A stretch of 64,000 nucleotides of DNA from Ridgeia piscesae (GCA_025642075.2 JAODUO010001642.1:51074-115073), one strand, 5' to 3'. Counted from the stretch's first letter, positions 41,757 to 53,586 are shown. Made by a program: numbers and translations. The notes: generated from the letters alone by a model not told the origin.

Positions 41757-42369
41757 ATGGATTGCTCTCCCGATTTATTAGTCATTGGCCATAGTTTTGT
41801 TCGCCGCTTGCAGGAGACGTTAATGCGTCTTACCGACCCGACTGGCCATTGGTGCTGATCTGGGTGTATCCGCCCAGTATTCCACCGTTTCTTTTCATGG
41901 CATCGGCGGCCTTAAATTAGAAGGCTTAGTAGCCGAGCTTCCGCTCGTTCGAGAGCTAGGTCCCCGAGCGGTAATCGTGGACATCGGCACTAACGACCTG
42001 TCATGTCCCGGTGTTGACCCGGCTCTTCTCGCCTCCCGTATCGTTTCTTTCGGTAAGTCAGTTCTTGCGCCACCCACGGTGTCCGAGGTAGTCCTCTGCC
42101 AACTCCTTCCACGTATCGCTATCCGTCCTACCGGGCGGCGTCGGTTTCCTGTGCGGGCCGTCTTTAACGATGCCCGGTTCGTCGTGAATCGCACGTTGGA
42201 GGGTTTAACCAGGGACCTCACCCACATTCAATACTGGAGACACCGGGGGATGCACGCTGACAGGGAGCAATATTTTGATCGATTCGGCGTCCACCTTAAT
42301 GCTGTCGGGATGCGGAAATATGTCCGCTCTATTCGGGGGGCGGCTCAATTTGCTGCTAAACAGCGGTAA
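41757..42369 (+). pseudogene. SGNH-hydrolase (esterase) ORF of the Ngaro element, one frameshift
   Basis: It starts MDCSPDLLVIGHSFVRRLQ, which holds the nucleophile block in GHSF form (GDS in the family at large). The frame breaks near 41855 and resumes one frame over as ADLGVSAQYSTVSFHGIGGL. It then has VDIGTNDL, the block with the oxyanion-hole Asn, and FDRFGVHLNAVGMRKYVRSI near the end, the Asp-x-x-His-like block. About 200 residues in all, a normal length for the domain. Such hydrolases are known accessory ORFs in Ngaro elements; their role in the life cycle is unclear. The single frameshift is the only visible defect. Confidence 0.8.
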
Positions 42370-42900
42370 TCACGCTGTTAGTAGCCTCGTACACTCTGCT
42401 ATCAGAGTAGTCCCTAATTTTACACAATTCAAATTTCCACAAAGTTAAATTTACCTTTCCACAACTTATCATTTATCAAAAATAAACAATTGTTTCACTT
42501 AAGTCTCTGTTTATTTTCTTAGCGTTCTAAGGTTCAGCATGGTCTGACTTACTGCTAACTTCTTCAGTGGCTCGTTCAATTCAAATGTGGCATCACAATC
42601 TAAATGTATGATCCCTCAGCCTCTTCACAACATTTAAATTGTTCTTTTTCAATTCATTAGTTGTACTGGTGAGCACTGGTCACGTTTCATTGCGTTGCAT
42701 ATGTCGGTTATGACAGATTGCGTGCTCACATTACACCACTACCCGTTTACATACATTCATGTGTTGTCATCTTAAACCAATGTTATGTTTCCGTTATCTG
42801 TGTGTTGTTTACTCGCCCTCTACTGGCACAACGACGCTGCCACATGGCTATTCCAGCCCATAGTTTAGCCGGGTTTATTTGTGTGCTTGTTAATCACCCC
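42370..42900. other. Ngaro internal spacer
   Basis: Non-coding sequence between the SGNH ORF and the 85-bp repeats. No supported feature. Confidence 0.4.
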
Positions 42901-42934
42901 TAATGACGAAACAAAACTAATTGGCCCACAGTTT

Positions 42935-43290
42935 CACCATGTTTTATGCGATGCTTAATCGCCCCCTACTGGTGGAATGTTGATTGGGTGATGGATTGTT
43001 AATCCAGCCTATAGTTTCACCAGTTTATGTGTGCGATGCTTAATCGCCCCCTACTGGTGGAATGATGATGGGGTGATGGATGGGTAATCCAGCCTATAAT
43101 TTCACCAGGTTATGTGTGCGATGGTTAAACGCCCCCTACTGGTGAAATGATGACTGGGTGATGGATGGGTAATTCAGCCTATAGTTTCACCAGATTATGT
43201 GAGCTATGGTTAATCGCCCCCTACTGGTGAAATCATGATTGGGTGGTGGATGGGTAATCCAGCCCATAGTTTTGCCAGGTTAGTTCACAC
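42935..43290. repeat. 85-bp tandem repeat, about 4 units, inside the Ngaro element
   Basis: CGCCCCCTACTGGTG recurs at 42960, 43045, 43130 and 43215, exactly 85 bp apart. Each is followed by GGGTGATGGATGGGTAATCC-like sequence and CAGCCTATAGTTTCACCAG. It lies just upstream of the gag-like ORF, where a promoter or internal leader might sit. Confidence 0.9.
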
Positions 43291-43373
43291 AGGTTGTTCC
43301 TACTATGCTATGCACATAATGTGGTCGCTGTGAGTACACGAATCCGTTCCTCTTCCTGGTCTAATTTTGCAGC

Positions 43374-43859
43374 ATGCCTGCTGGACGTCCCGCAAAACGA
43401 GTCGCGCCTGCTGTGAGGCCTCCGTCAGCACGCCGCGCAGCTCTGACTCGTCCGACTGAGCCGGATTTGCCTGCGCCCCCTGTTCGACGCCGCCGTATCG
43501 CCTCCGCTGCTGCTGGTCGCCCGGATGACCTGCTTCCTACGGACGCCGCCTCGACGGCTTCGATGGTCGCCATCGTGACAAGGGAAGTGTTGAAACAGTT
43601 GCGCGAGGATCGCCTCGCCGCCCTTCCCCCGCCCTCGTTGCCTGCCCCCGTGTTGCCTGCCCCCGAAATGCCTGGCGCCGCACCCCTTGACCTTGCTGTG
43701 ACCGGTGCGCTCAGCTCCCTCGTGGACTCCAACATTTACCCGGGTGACCCGACGCTAACCGGTGTGCCTATGCATACCACTCCCTTGGGGGCTGACCTAT
43801 CAGACAAATTGAAAGGAAAAATTTGGGCTAACGAATTTATTGACTTCCTCGATCAATGA
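43374..43859 (+). pseudogene. Gag-like ORF of the Ngaro element, C-terminally truncated
   Basis: A 161-codon ORF begins MPAGRPAKRVAPAVRPPSAR, is rich in Arg, Ala and Pro, and ends with PLGADLSDKLKGKIWANEF followed by IDFLDQ and a stop. The basic, proline-rich start and the G-x-WANEFIDF end are as in gag/capsid-like ORFs that precede RT in this order. The following RT starts immediately in another frame in mid-domain, so a deletion has removed the rest of gag and the RT N-terminus. Confidence 0.62.
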
Positions 43860-45047
43860 AGGGATCCCCAAGGAGTTCTCCACAGTTACTTATGAAACTC
43901 TTGACCACGTCCTTTCCTTACTCAGTCAATTTGGTCGTGGCGCATTACTTGCTAAGACCGACATCGAAGATGCCTTTCGCGTCATTCCTACTCATCCATC
44001 TTGCTATCACCTCTTCGGTTTCACATGGGCTTCCAGTTTCTTCTATGACCGCTGTCTTGCTATGGGCTGTGCTGAATCATGTCGTATTTTCGAATGTCTT
44101 TCTTGTGCTTTACAGTGGATTCTCCAATCACGTGGTAACGTGGCGGTGTCACACATTTTAGATGACTTCATCTTTGTGGGTCCTCCTGATTCTCCATCTT
44201 GCCTACAGGATCTCAATCGTTTCATGGATCTGGCTCAGGAACTGTCCATTCCGATTAAACAGGAGAAAACATGTCTCCCCTCTACTATTATTACTGTGCA
44301 TGGTATCGAACTCGATACAGTCCATTGGCAGGCCCGCCTTCCAGCTGACAAACTCCAGAAACTGAAAGATACGATTGCCGACATGCGTAAACGTCGTTCA
44401 GTGACATTACTTTCCTTACAGAGTGCCATCGGTCTGCTTTCCTGGGCATCCCGTGTGATTCCCCCGGGTCGTTCTCCCGGCCCAACCATCACATCCGTTT
44501 GACTGCTGACGCTCGTGCTGATTTGGCTGCGTGGCATTGCTTTCTCTCATCTTTCAATGGGGTAACAAAGTTCATTGATTCGACCTGGATTTCATCCGAT
44601 TCCATTCAACTCTACTCTGACACAGCTTCCACACAGGGATTTGCATATGTTTTTGGGGCGCGTTGGTTCAATGGGAAGTTTCCAGAACTTTGGCAAGGCT
44701 ACAACATTGCAGTTTTGGAACTTTATCCCATTGTCGCTGCTTTGGAGGTGTGGGGACAGTCTTTTGCGAACCACTCCGTCTTATTCCTGACTGACAACCA
44801 AGCTGTGGTGGAGGTGATTAATAAACAGTCGGCGAGGAATAATCATCTTATGCGTTTACTTAGACGACTTGTCGTCACAGCCTTGAAGTTTAACGTTTAT
44901 TTTAAGGCAAAACACATCCCGGGTAAGACTAATGTCGTTGCTGACCGCCTGTCTCGCTTTCAGAAGTTCGCAGCGCGCCACGCGGCCCCCTGGCTTCACT
45001 CGCGTCCAGACCCAATCCCACCGGAACTTCTACCTTGGCGCCAGTGA
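43850..45047 (+). pseudogene. Reverse transcriptase-RNase H of the Ngaro element
   Basis: The first piece (43840-44502) has INEGIPKEFSTVTYETLDHV, LLAKTDIEDAFRVIPTHP with the first catalytic Asp, and HILDDFIFVG with the LDD pair. After a frameshift near 44475 the second piece (from 44499) carries RNase H: LYSDTASTQGFAYVFGARW, ELYPIVAALEVWG, FLTDNQAVVEVINKQ and HIPGKTNVVADRLSRF, holding its acidic residues. The order RT then RNase H then recombinase is that of DIRS-order elements. The N-terminal part of RT is missing. It is inactive as it stands. Confidence 0.88.
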
Positions 45048-45690
45048 TATTGCGTCTGCTCAATGCAGCTCTGACAGAGGGCACACGGCATGCTTATAAG
45101 CATGCTGTCACTGCCTTTAGCATTACCCATTCAAGCCTGACACCCATTTACCCATTACCACCACAGTCCTGCATAAGAGTGTTGATGCCACTCCCTGTAT
45201 TGTTTCATCTAACTATGTCTGCTACATGTTCCAAAGCATGTTTCTGTTGTCCTTTCATGCTTTCTTACGTATATGTGAAATCACAGTCCATTCTAAAGCT
45301 CGCCATGCATCTGTCATACAGGTGTCAGATGTCACCATTTCAACATCTTCTTTGACACTCGTGATGTGTCACTTCAAGCACAATGCATCGGGCCGTCCAG
45401 TCACTTTGTCTATCTCACGTACACATGACAAATACTGCCCAGTACTTGCTCTTTCTCGCTTCCTTACGGTTCGTTGTACAGTTCAGGCGGCAGCAGATTC
45501 TGGTTTGAGCGAAACCCAAATTCAAATCATGGGCAGGTGGAAATCTTCAAACGTTATGTTCGCATTCCCGTTCCCCGAATGTCCCAGCGGTAAACATCCC
45601 CAACTTACACATGGGTGGTGCAGCATGACTGCCACCCATCAAAAAGGGCCCGTCTGCACCTATTTGATTGGGTTCTTTTCTTCAAGTTAA
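45040..45690 (+). pseudogene. Decayed tyrosine recombinase of the Ngaro element
   Basis: Pieces in two frames: VILRLLNAALTEGTRHAYKH (core-binding start, 45041 onward), then FQSMFLLSFHAFLRICEI with the first catalytic Arg in box I (about 45230-45280), and SGLSETQIQIMGRWKSSNV (about 45500-45555). The segment that should hold the H-x-x-R box between them is missing, as is the Tyr nucleophile after GRWKSS. The sequence instead reads VMFAFPFPECPSGK. The recombinase would integrate circular cDNA in an intact element. Confidence 0.8.
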
Positions 45691-46092
45691 TGGGTATTAC
45701 GTACCACCGTCGTTGATGCTTCAGCATGACTGGCATTCACTTTAGTCCTCAGGGCAATATGGAGCATGACTAATCCCACCCTGACCCATACTTATGTTCT
45801 TTTACACTTACTGCTGTCGTTCCCACCTGTCCATACTATATTAGAATTTTTATTTCCCAGTTGCAGTATGACTGACACCTGTTTCACCTATGGACAAAAC
45901 ATTAATATGTTGTTGCAGTATGACTGACAATTGCGTTAACCCTATTTATCATAGCACTCCGTTGTTTGTTTCCACTAAGGTGTAGTAATGTGTTGTTTCA
46001 GCATGACTGGCAACCTGGTTATATTCGTTTTTACATTTATTTTCACTGGCAGAGCCCTGGGGTGGGGAGTGGGGCCTCTGTTACAAGAGGCC

Positions 46093-46280
46093 GGGTGGGG
46101 AAAACATTGTTTAACACCCCACCTTTGCTAATATTGTCATTTTCTAAATGTATCTATACTGTCTTGAGGAGTTGTGAGTACATTTATTAAATGACCATTA
46201 TCAACAACAATAACTCTTGTTTATTTATTGTAGCAAACAAGCTCAGGTCTCTGCCAGTATAAGCATCAGCAGGGTATAAA
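46093..46280 (+). repeat. Ngaro split direct repeat B1
   Basis: GGGTGGGGAAAACATTGTTT through GCCAGTATAAGCATCAGCAG. It is nearly identical to B2 at 46725-46912 and runs directly into repeat A2. Confidence 0.9.
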
Positions 46281-46482
46281 TGAATATTTTTACACATGTC
46301 AAAAATAATATTTTTACAATGTGAGGCGGATACTTAGTCCGTGAACGGTGCGTATTCCGCAAACGTGTCGTAGCCCGTGAAATCTCCGCACTCAGAACGA
46401 GGCTTGATCCCTTTGTGCTGAGATTTTGAGTACGCAAGTCGCAATAATTTGCAGCACAAAGGAAGATCGGATTTTCGACCCC
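46280..46482 (+). repeat. Ngaro split direct repeat A2
   Basis: A copy of the element's left end (41378-41579), starting ATGAATATTTTTACACATGT at the end of B1. Confidence 0.9.
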
Positions 46483-46724
46483 TCCATCCTCCCCCATAGC
46501 TACCACCGATCCGCTCCTTTTTAAGTACACATTCTTAATGTTTCGGTTGTGCAATGTACTGCGCCGGACTATTGTTTTACGCTATGTAGAATAAATATCT
46601 TGCACTTCGCTTTGATTCATCGGCTTAGTCTACATCAACTCTGTATTATGTACTACGGCCACGGCTACGGCCAACGCTAGCTTTACATGTATTTCTTGTT
46701 CTTTACTTGCATAAATTGTCTGTT

Positions 46725-46912
46725 GGGTGGGGAAAACATTGTTTAACACCCCACCTTTGCTAATATTGTCATTTTCTAAATGTATCTATACTGTCTTGAG
46801 GAGTTTTGAGTACATTTATTAAATGACCTTTATCAACAACAATAACTGTTGTTTATTTATTGTAGCAAACAAGCTCAGGTCTCTGCCAGTATAAGCATCA
46901 CCAGGTTATAAA
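46725..46912 (+). repeat. Ngaro split direct repeat B2 (right end)
   Basis: A copy of B1. Homology stops near CACCAGGTTATAAAT, which marks the right end of the element. Confidence 0.88.
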
Positions 46913-47034
46913 TAATATTTTTAACGAATTTACCTCGAATATAAACGAATACAATTATCAATGGGCAAAAGGATTTTTGTATGTTTGCGTTGGTAATTGC
47001 TCACTCATGTTGCATTAATACATGCAGAAGCACC

Positions 47035-47180
47035 ACGCACACACGCACACGCGCACACGCGCACACGCGCACACGCGCACACGCGCACACGCGCACACGC
47101 GCACACGCGCACACGCGCACACGCGCACACGCGCACACGCGCACACGCGCACACGCGCACACGCGCACACGCGCACACGC
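47035..47180. repeat. (ACACGCGC)n octanucleotide array
   Basis: A perfect alternating purine-pyrimidine 8-bp repeat of about 18 units, a strong candidate for Z-DNA formation. Confidence 0.96.
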
Positions 47181-47296
47181 ACATATGTGCATGTTCAGTC
47201 CGAAATAAATTACTCTGTATGACTTGATGAAATCATTTATATATTTTTATATGCATACACATATACATACATACATACATACATACATGCATACCT

Positions 47297-47381
<85 letters not shown>
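47297..47381. repeat. (AT)n microsatellite
   Basis: An 80-bp AT array preceded by (CATA)n. Confidence 0.94.
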
Positions 47382-47388
<7 letters not shown>

Positions 47389-47389
47389 T

Positions 47390-48900
47390 ATTGGCGTTTT
47401 ATAAATGTGTGTATTTATGTGACTTTTATTTTGATAGTATACCTGTACCTATGGAGACCTTACACACGGCAGCAACTATTCGCCTGTAACAATGCGATTG
47501 TCACTGGCGGCAAGCTACCGCAGCCTTTATTCTACGCAATTAAAGGACAATGGAATTTGTGCGCTCACGCGAGGATGCACCAACTCGGCGTTAACAACGA
47601 TAACATTATCCACGTGAAACTGCTAACCTGTCAAATTATTGACAAGGATTGCTGCACGAATTTGGCGTAGATAAACGCTAGATCGGTTAAAAAAATAAGA
47701 TGCCCTATAAACGACGAGATTATCCAGCACGATTGGGATATTTTCGGATTTAGCATTTAAAAATCCCATATGAGCCAACTAGACCTATTGCAGGAGCTGA
47801 CTATCCGACAATAGAATCATTGCCTTATAGCATTGCGTTTGAACAGTACACGATTGCAAACTGTATTTTTGGTCGGAATAAATCACCGGTATAAGATCGG
47901 CGGTATAAACCATCGGTATAAGACCGCCAAAAAAATGTAGGATAAATCATCTCTTTACAAAATGTACGTATTCCCCAACGATTCAAAAAGTTTAAAAAAA
48001 GTATTTATTTAAAAGGAGAGTGCCAGATCATCTCCCTAGAGTTGGTCGAGCAGTGAAATTACATATCAAAGGGAATGGCGTATTTTGTTTTGAAACTGGC
48101 TGTTTTGTTCACCATTTGAACGTGTTGCAGGCGGAATCTTTTAAATTGCGAACATTGTTCCGAGCTTAGCTTACAACCACAAATTATCAGGCAGTAAATC
48201 TTCAACATGCATGCTTTAGTAGTAAGAACGTATATTAAATAAAACAAAGAAACCTACCATCTGTCACTCTCGCTCTAATTCCAGCCGGAATGATAGATGA
48301 TTAATGCTAGCGCAGTCGCCGAAGCTGAAAAAGGGTTCTATTTAATGAGATACCCCTACCGGAGGTATAACAAGCTGGGATCGGTCTCGTTGTGACCGTC
48401 TGGATATCTAGTTTATGAGAAACGATGTAGTTGCAGCAAACTTGTACTACATGCGGAATTAACCCCTTGTGTGCAGCAACCTCCGAAAAATTGCTTACTT
48501 TATGAAATCAGCCCTGTTATTTTTTTTAGAACTGGTAGTTATATAAATGTATTTCATTGAAATTGACATGTAGCAATATATTTTAGGCAGTTTTGTTCCG
48601 AGAAGCGGTTAAGGGTCCAAAATATACCCCAAAAAATGCGATGGTTTTGTGACTTTGACCATACTGAAGCACATTTTCTTGCGCCTACTATCAATACATG
48701 TTATAACAATGTCAGACCTGACTTTATTCATCACCCAGTATGTGATGGACAAATGAGTTTGAGTATGGTGAATTGGGTATAACATGGTCCATTAACCCTC
48801 TGTTTTCGACAATGCATAAACTACTTTTTTGAATTTGTGCTTGTTTGATGAATGTGGGTATGTATGTGGGTGTGGGTGTGCTTGCATGTGGCGTGCGCAT
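47390..48900. other. Intergenic, no gene recognised
   Basis: Unique sequence with short ORFs only and no domain. A GGTATAAGA-type motif repeats loosely near 47880-47930. Confidence 0.4.
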
Positions 48901-48907
48901 GGTGCGT

Positions 48908-49219
48908 CTATTCCTTGTTGTTTTTATCAAACATGTATATTTTGAATTTTGTTTTATTATCACCTAATGGTTGGCAATATGGATATTGTGTGAATAACTG
49001 AAGGTACTTAAACTGGAAACACGGATTTGTGTCTTCAGTACACGTATATATGCCGTTGGCGTCATTCACATTTCTTGATAGATTGATATTATTAAAAACA
49101 TCCAAACGCAATGTAGTAATACCGTTATCCGACGTCGCCTTGCAATCTTCAGCTTTCTTCGTGGCGGCACCTGACGGAGTAAGCTTGAAACAACTGCGCC
49201 ACCTGGCGAATTTCGCCAC
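48908..49219 (-). other. Possible exon: cysteine-containing open frame
   Basis: A 103-codon minus-strand frame holds AAEDC-type, NDANGIYTCTEDTNPCF and FTQYPYCQPL segments. A plausible acceptor (CTCCGTCAG, before GTGCCGCC) and donor (CCATTAG|GTGATA) bracket residues with four cysteines. DANGIYTC looks a little like an immunoglobulin F-strand, but the fold is not convincing. No signal exon was identified. It may be an exon of a secreted or surface protein, or chance. Confidence 0.25.
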
Positions 49220-49460
49220 TACGGATATCGTGCCCTGACGATTTAATTTGTGTACGTGTTATTTGCATTTATTCAAAGAAGTCCCTACGCTGTTTCTTTT
49301 GCTGAATCCGTGGCATAAGCGGCAGCCAAGACATGTTCCTATCCCAAGAACCTCAGCGAAGCCGGCCAGACGTTATCTACTATTCACGTGTATTGTCTTC
49401 TTGCTAACTACTCGTGTACAAGTGCCCCTCAGATGCATGTGGAATAAAGTTTAGGTTTAG

Positions 49461-49575
49461 AGTGTGGATTAGGGTTAGGGTTAGGGTTAGGGTTAGGGTT
49501 AGGGTTAGGGTTAGGGTTAGGGTTAAGGATAGGGTTTAGGTTTGGGTTAGAGTTAGGTTTAGGGTTAGGGTTTGG
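49461..49575. repeat. Interstitial telomere-like (TTAGGG)n
   Basis: About ten perfect TTAGGG units at 49466-49525, followed by degenerate variants (GGATAGGG, TTTAGG, TTTGGG) to about 49575. The exact match to the common metazoan telomere repeat suggests an old end repair or insertion. Confidence 0.92.
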
Positions 49576-49904
49576 TTGAAGGTACTTTTGACAAGATTGA
49601 CATTAGGTGTTTTACAGGCATTTGATGGGCACTTGTACGTGAGTGATTACTAAGAAGCCACTACCCTATTCACGAGCATACGTTACTTGTAATAAGAGTT
49701 AGATAACTTTTGTTATGCCTGAAGCCTTAGAAATCTAGGTACTATTTACCTTGTTCGAAGCCGCTGTTACAACAAATCATACTAAAAAACTAAAAGTTAC
49801 AAATCACAGAAACATGGTGATGAGGTCGGAATTTGAAATGGTATACAATATTCTGAACTTCAAGTCGGAAAAACAACATATACAGGTTGTCTCATCGAGC
49901 TGCA

Positions 49905-50560
49905 TTATGAATGTGTTCACGTCGTAACGGTCTCAAAAATACCAGCGGACGATTCGCTTCAAAAATGTTATTCGCAAATAGGCGATTCTTGACAATTCCA
50001 AAAAGTGGCCCAGTAGGGTTTGATTAAGGTATTTGTAGACGCTGAAGCTATGAATAATGTAAACCTTTCGAAAGGTAAGACTTACCGTGGCGTGTGCTGG
50101 GCATTATACATACGTAATATCAGTATTTGCTATTCATTGGTATTTTAATCGCGTGCAGTAACAATACTTCTTATTCAACTACGTTGCTAATTTTTTAAAT
50201 GACGACTGTTCATAATATGTTTTACCGGTTATATCATGAAGTGTATTTATGAATGTGTCTACGTACTACCGTTTACTAAAATACCAGCGGGCGAACCGCT
50301 TGATAGATGTGATTCGTAGAAAGACGGTTTTTGTCCCCGTCTCACAACAGCCGTGGTAGGGAGTGATTAAGGAGTGTGTAGCCGTTGATGATGAGAATAG
50401 TGTGACCATTTCAACAGGAACGATTTACTACGGCGCTGTTTGATGGACATTAATGCAAGTCCACACGCAGTAACGATTATATATCATTTATCCCCGTTGC
50501 TAGTTTGTAATGGCAAGTTTTAACATAATCTAAGTTTGCAAATGTTTAGGTGTATTTATT
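49905..50560. repeat. Diverged tandem duplication, unit about 325 bp
   Basis: The first unit has ATGAATGTGTTCACGTCGTA, AATACCAGCGGACGA, TGATTAAGGTATTTGTAGACG and CGTGGCG. The second has ATGAATGTGTCTACGTACTA, AATACCAGCGGGCGA, TGATTAAGGAGTGTGTAGCCG and CGGCGCTG. A third partial copy lies at about 58700-58930 (ATGATTAAGGAGTGTGTAGAC through ACATACAGGTGTCA). The arrangement suggests an old dispersed repeat. Confidence 0.7.
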
Positions 50561-51590
50561 ACATTCAGGTGTCAGACGCAGACGGGCAGAACGCAACCAA
50601 TCCTGACAGCTCCTATAAACCTTGCTCAATACGCCGTACAAAACGTGTCCTGAGCAAGTCTTCAGATTAAAGAAAGCAGCATCAATCGACATTTTGTTGA
50701 CGTCAGACATCATCAGGACAGCACCATAAACAGCGTTGGGGCCGTCACGCGACATGATTGGTCACCTCTGTGAACCTTGCTTAGGGGGTACACGCGACCG
50801 ACCATCCGTCTAGTTGGCTATTGTGTATTTACATATTTGGTGACATATTTTCTAGCATATCCAGTCAATACAATATCCAGCGGCCGACGACGACGATCGT
50901 GGTGTTAAAGCAACGTTTGCTGCGACACGATTTACAATCGATGCTCTTTAACATTCCGTGAGCAACCAAAACACGAGATGAGACATTTACAATAAATGAT
51001 CTAAACAAATACGTTGCATCTGATTCTGCTTTGCCTGATACACCATCGTGTGAACCATGTAGCAGGGCCGACATAACATGCTGTTGTTTGTTGGGAATTA
51101 ATATATATATATGCGCAGGAAAATACATTGATGGATGTCCTTCAACCAATATTTTATTTAAACATACCAGAGGCTACCGCGTTTCTAAAATATTATTGGT
51201 AAAACGGCAGATCGCCTGAAAAATCTACTGCGGCGCTTGGTCGAGTTTGCTCGACGAGTGTGCTAAGGCTACCGTGTTGGAAAATGTGGCCGTTTCAACG
51301 GGACGTCCTTTGCACAGCGCAGTTAGGTGGGAATGTATGCCATACGAGAACTTAGAGACAAAGAGAGACAATCGTTTCTTCTTAATAATGTAAACATTGT
51401 AAACAAATACCATTTCCAGCAAAACACTGTCCATACATTATGTTGTTTCACAAAGAAGCAAGAAACCCAAATAGCCATGCCAGTGTCAGAAAGCCATATA
51501 TAATTTCCCGTCCAAACTGCGTCTGTGCCCTTTCTGCTGCAGTGCCGGGTTTGTGGTTGTTGCTTTGTCGAGGTTATATGTTTTTAGTAT
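50560..51590. other. Intergenic, no gene recognised
   Basis: Unique DNA with ORFs under 95 codons on both strands. I found no convincing exon. Confidence 0.4.
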
Positions 51591-51706
51591 TCCTCAAACA
51601 CGATGACGATGATGATGATTATGATGATGATGATGATGATGACGACGACGACGAGGATGAAGTCGAAAATAATCTCTACAACAACAACAACGACAATAAC
51701 GAATAG

Positions 51707-52241
<535 letters not shown>

Positions 52242-52539
52242 AAAAACAGGGCCATTGATAACGACAATAACAGTAGTAGTGATATTATAAAAGTACTTGT
52301 GCTCAAAGGCGGCACTAACAGGGTTCACCAAGCAGAGATAATTACGAGGCACACAACAATCTGTCGTCATTTGCGACAAGGACGTCAACGACACGACGTG
52401 TGAGTAAATTTGGAACAAACCTAAGTTGTGTTTACTTCAAAAGGTAATACAAAAAGAATTAGAGGACTGTGCAGTTCAACACATAATACGTGCAGTAGAT
52501 GTTATTTCGAATTTCAAGGGTAACCAAAAAAGAAACATC

Positions 52540-52880
52540 GCACAAGAGAGTCACGCAAAAGGTCGGTTAACAAATGTGTTCCGGTGTGTGGTGCCTTCTA
52601 TAAATCACAAGTAAACCTGAGAAACTTTCAGCAAGAACGACAGAGCACGCAACTGTTGGTGGGTAATTTATGTAAGTTACGCATATACACGCGGACACGA
52701 TATTTGTTACTGGGCTGGGGTGCTAGTTTTAGTGCCCCCTGCTAATGCACTCTTGGATTTGTTGATTGGTAGTTTATGTATATTACTCATATACACGCAG
52801 ACACGATATTTGTTTCTACACTGTGGTGCTAGTTTTTAGTGCCCTCGCTAATTTTATCTTACCCTGCCAACCTTTACGCG
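52540..52880 (+). repeat. Dispersed repeat R1 copy (in unit 1)
   Basis: AGAGTCACGCAAAAGGTCGG, then TTAACAAATGTGTTCCGG, two internal sub-repeats of TTTATGTAnnTTAC, and GTGCTAGTTTTAGTGCCC. The duplicated half-unit (CACGATATTTGTT plus GTGCTAG) occurs twice. Confidence 0.75.
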
Positions 52881-53389
52881 TTGTTATATAAAAGATTTTT
52901 CATAAAAGAGCGTGCAGTTAGGTACTCAATGTGGCTGGCACCGTCTATTCGGACTATAAAAAAGACAATTTTTTGTCGAAATGTTAATAACGCCTTAGGC
53001 TGCGACATGCAACTATGACAAGTAGGTTGCTTACGTAGAATGCAGTGGAGGTGCCAACATTCCACTTGTGGACACGATACATGCGACGGACATTCTGTTC
53101 TGAGGCAGTGGTTGTTCTACGAACAGCAGCGCTGCCGATGTACGTCATCACACAAACGCGTGCAGCGACAACAAAAACTGTCTTGTTTACGTCACGCGTA
53201 GAGACACACTTGTGCGCAAGGTACATACTGTGGATAATGTTTTCAAGACAGCGGTGAGTCATTCATGAGTATGCACCATACAGGGTGGTCGTCAGAATGC
53301 CTACTGTTGTGTTTATTATGTGGCTGCGGTTGTTCCAAGTACACTTCATTGTTGACAGTCTGATGCCGATGTCTTTGTCGATTTTTGCA

Positions 53390-53575
53390 TCACTTGATGT
53401 CACACATCCCATGGGGATGAATCAAAGAACTGCGTTCAGGTACTTGCGCGATGTCAATGTATGCTGGGGTGGATGATGGTATCATTCTTGGGATGTTACC
53501 TGATGTTAGAAGACATACAACGTCCTGCCATATACACCAGCCAGGCGCTCCATCAATGATGCGTCATCAGGTCGT
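53390..53575 (+). repeat. Dispersed repeat R2, copy 2
   Basis: TTGATGTCACACATCCCATG through GATGCGTCATCAGGTCG. It is followed within 10 bp by the (GGATGT)n array. Confidence 0.82.
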
Positions 53576-53586
53576 ATACTGTTTGT

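Larger units (their letters stand above)
41378..46912 (+). mobile_element. Ngaro-type tyrosine-recombinase retrotransposon, degenerate
   Basis: The left end (repeat A1, 41378-41579) recurs at 46280-46482 (A2). A second repeat occurs at 46093-46280 (B1, touching A2) and 46725-46912 (B2). The order A1-internal-B1A2-B2 is the split direct repeat arrangement known for Ngaro and PAT elements of the DIRS order. Inside are an SGNH-hydrolase ORF, a gag-like ORF, RT/RNase H and a tyrosine recombinase, all on the plus strand. Frameshifts, an internal gag/RT deletion and loss of the recombinase active site make it non-autonomous. No integrase or aspartic protease is seen, as expected for this order. Confidence 0.88.

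Noticed and set aside
46981..47227. HTRTRA and ARVRVC frames
   Set aside because: Artefacts of the (ACACGCGC)n array.
50546..50755. Minus-strand frame with YRSCQDWLRSARLRLTPEC considered as a fibrinogen-related fragment
   Set aside because: Only a loose likeness. No further motif, exon partner or splice site supports it.
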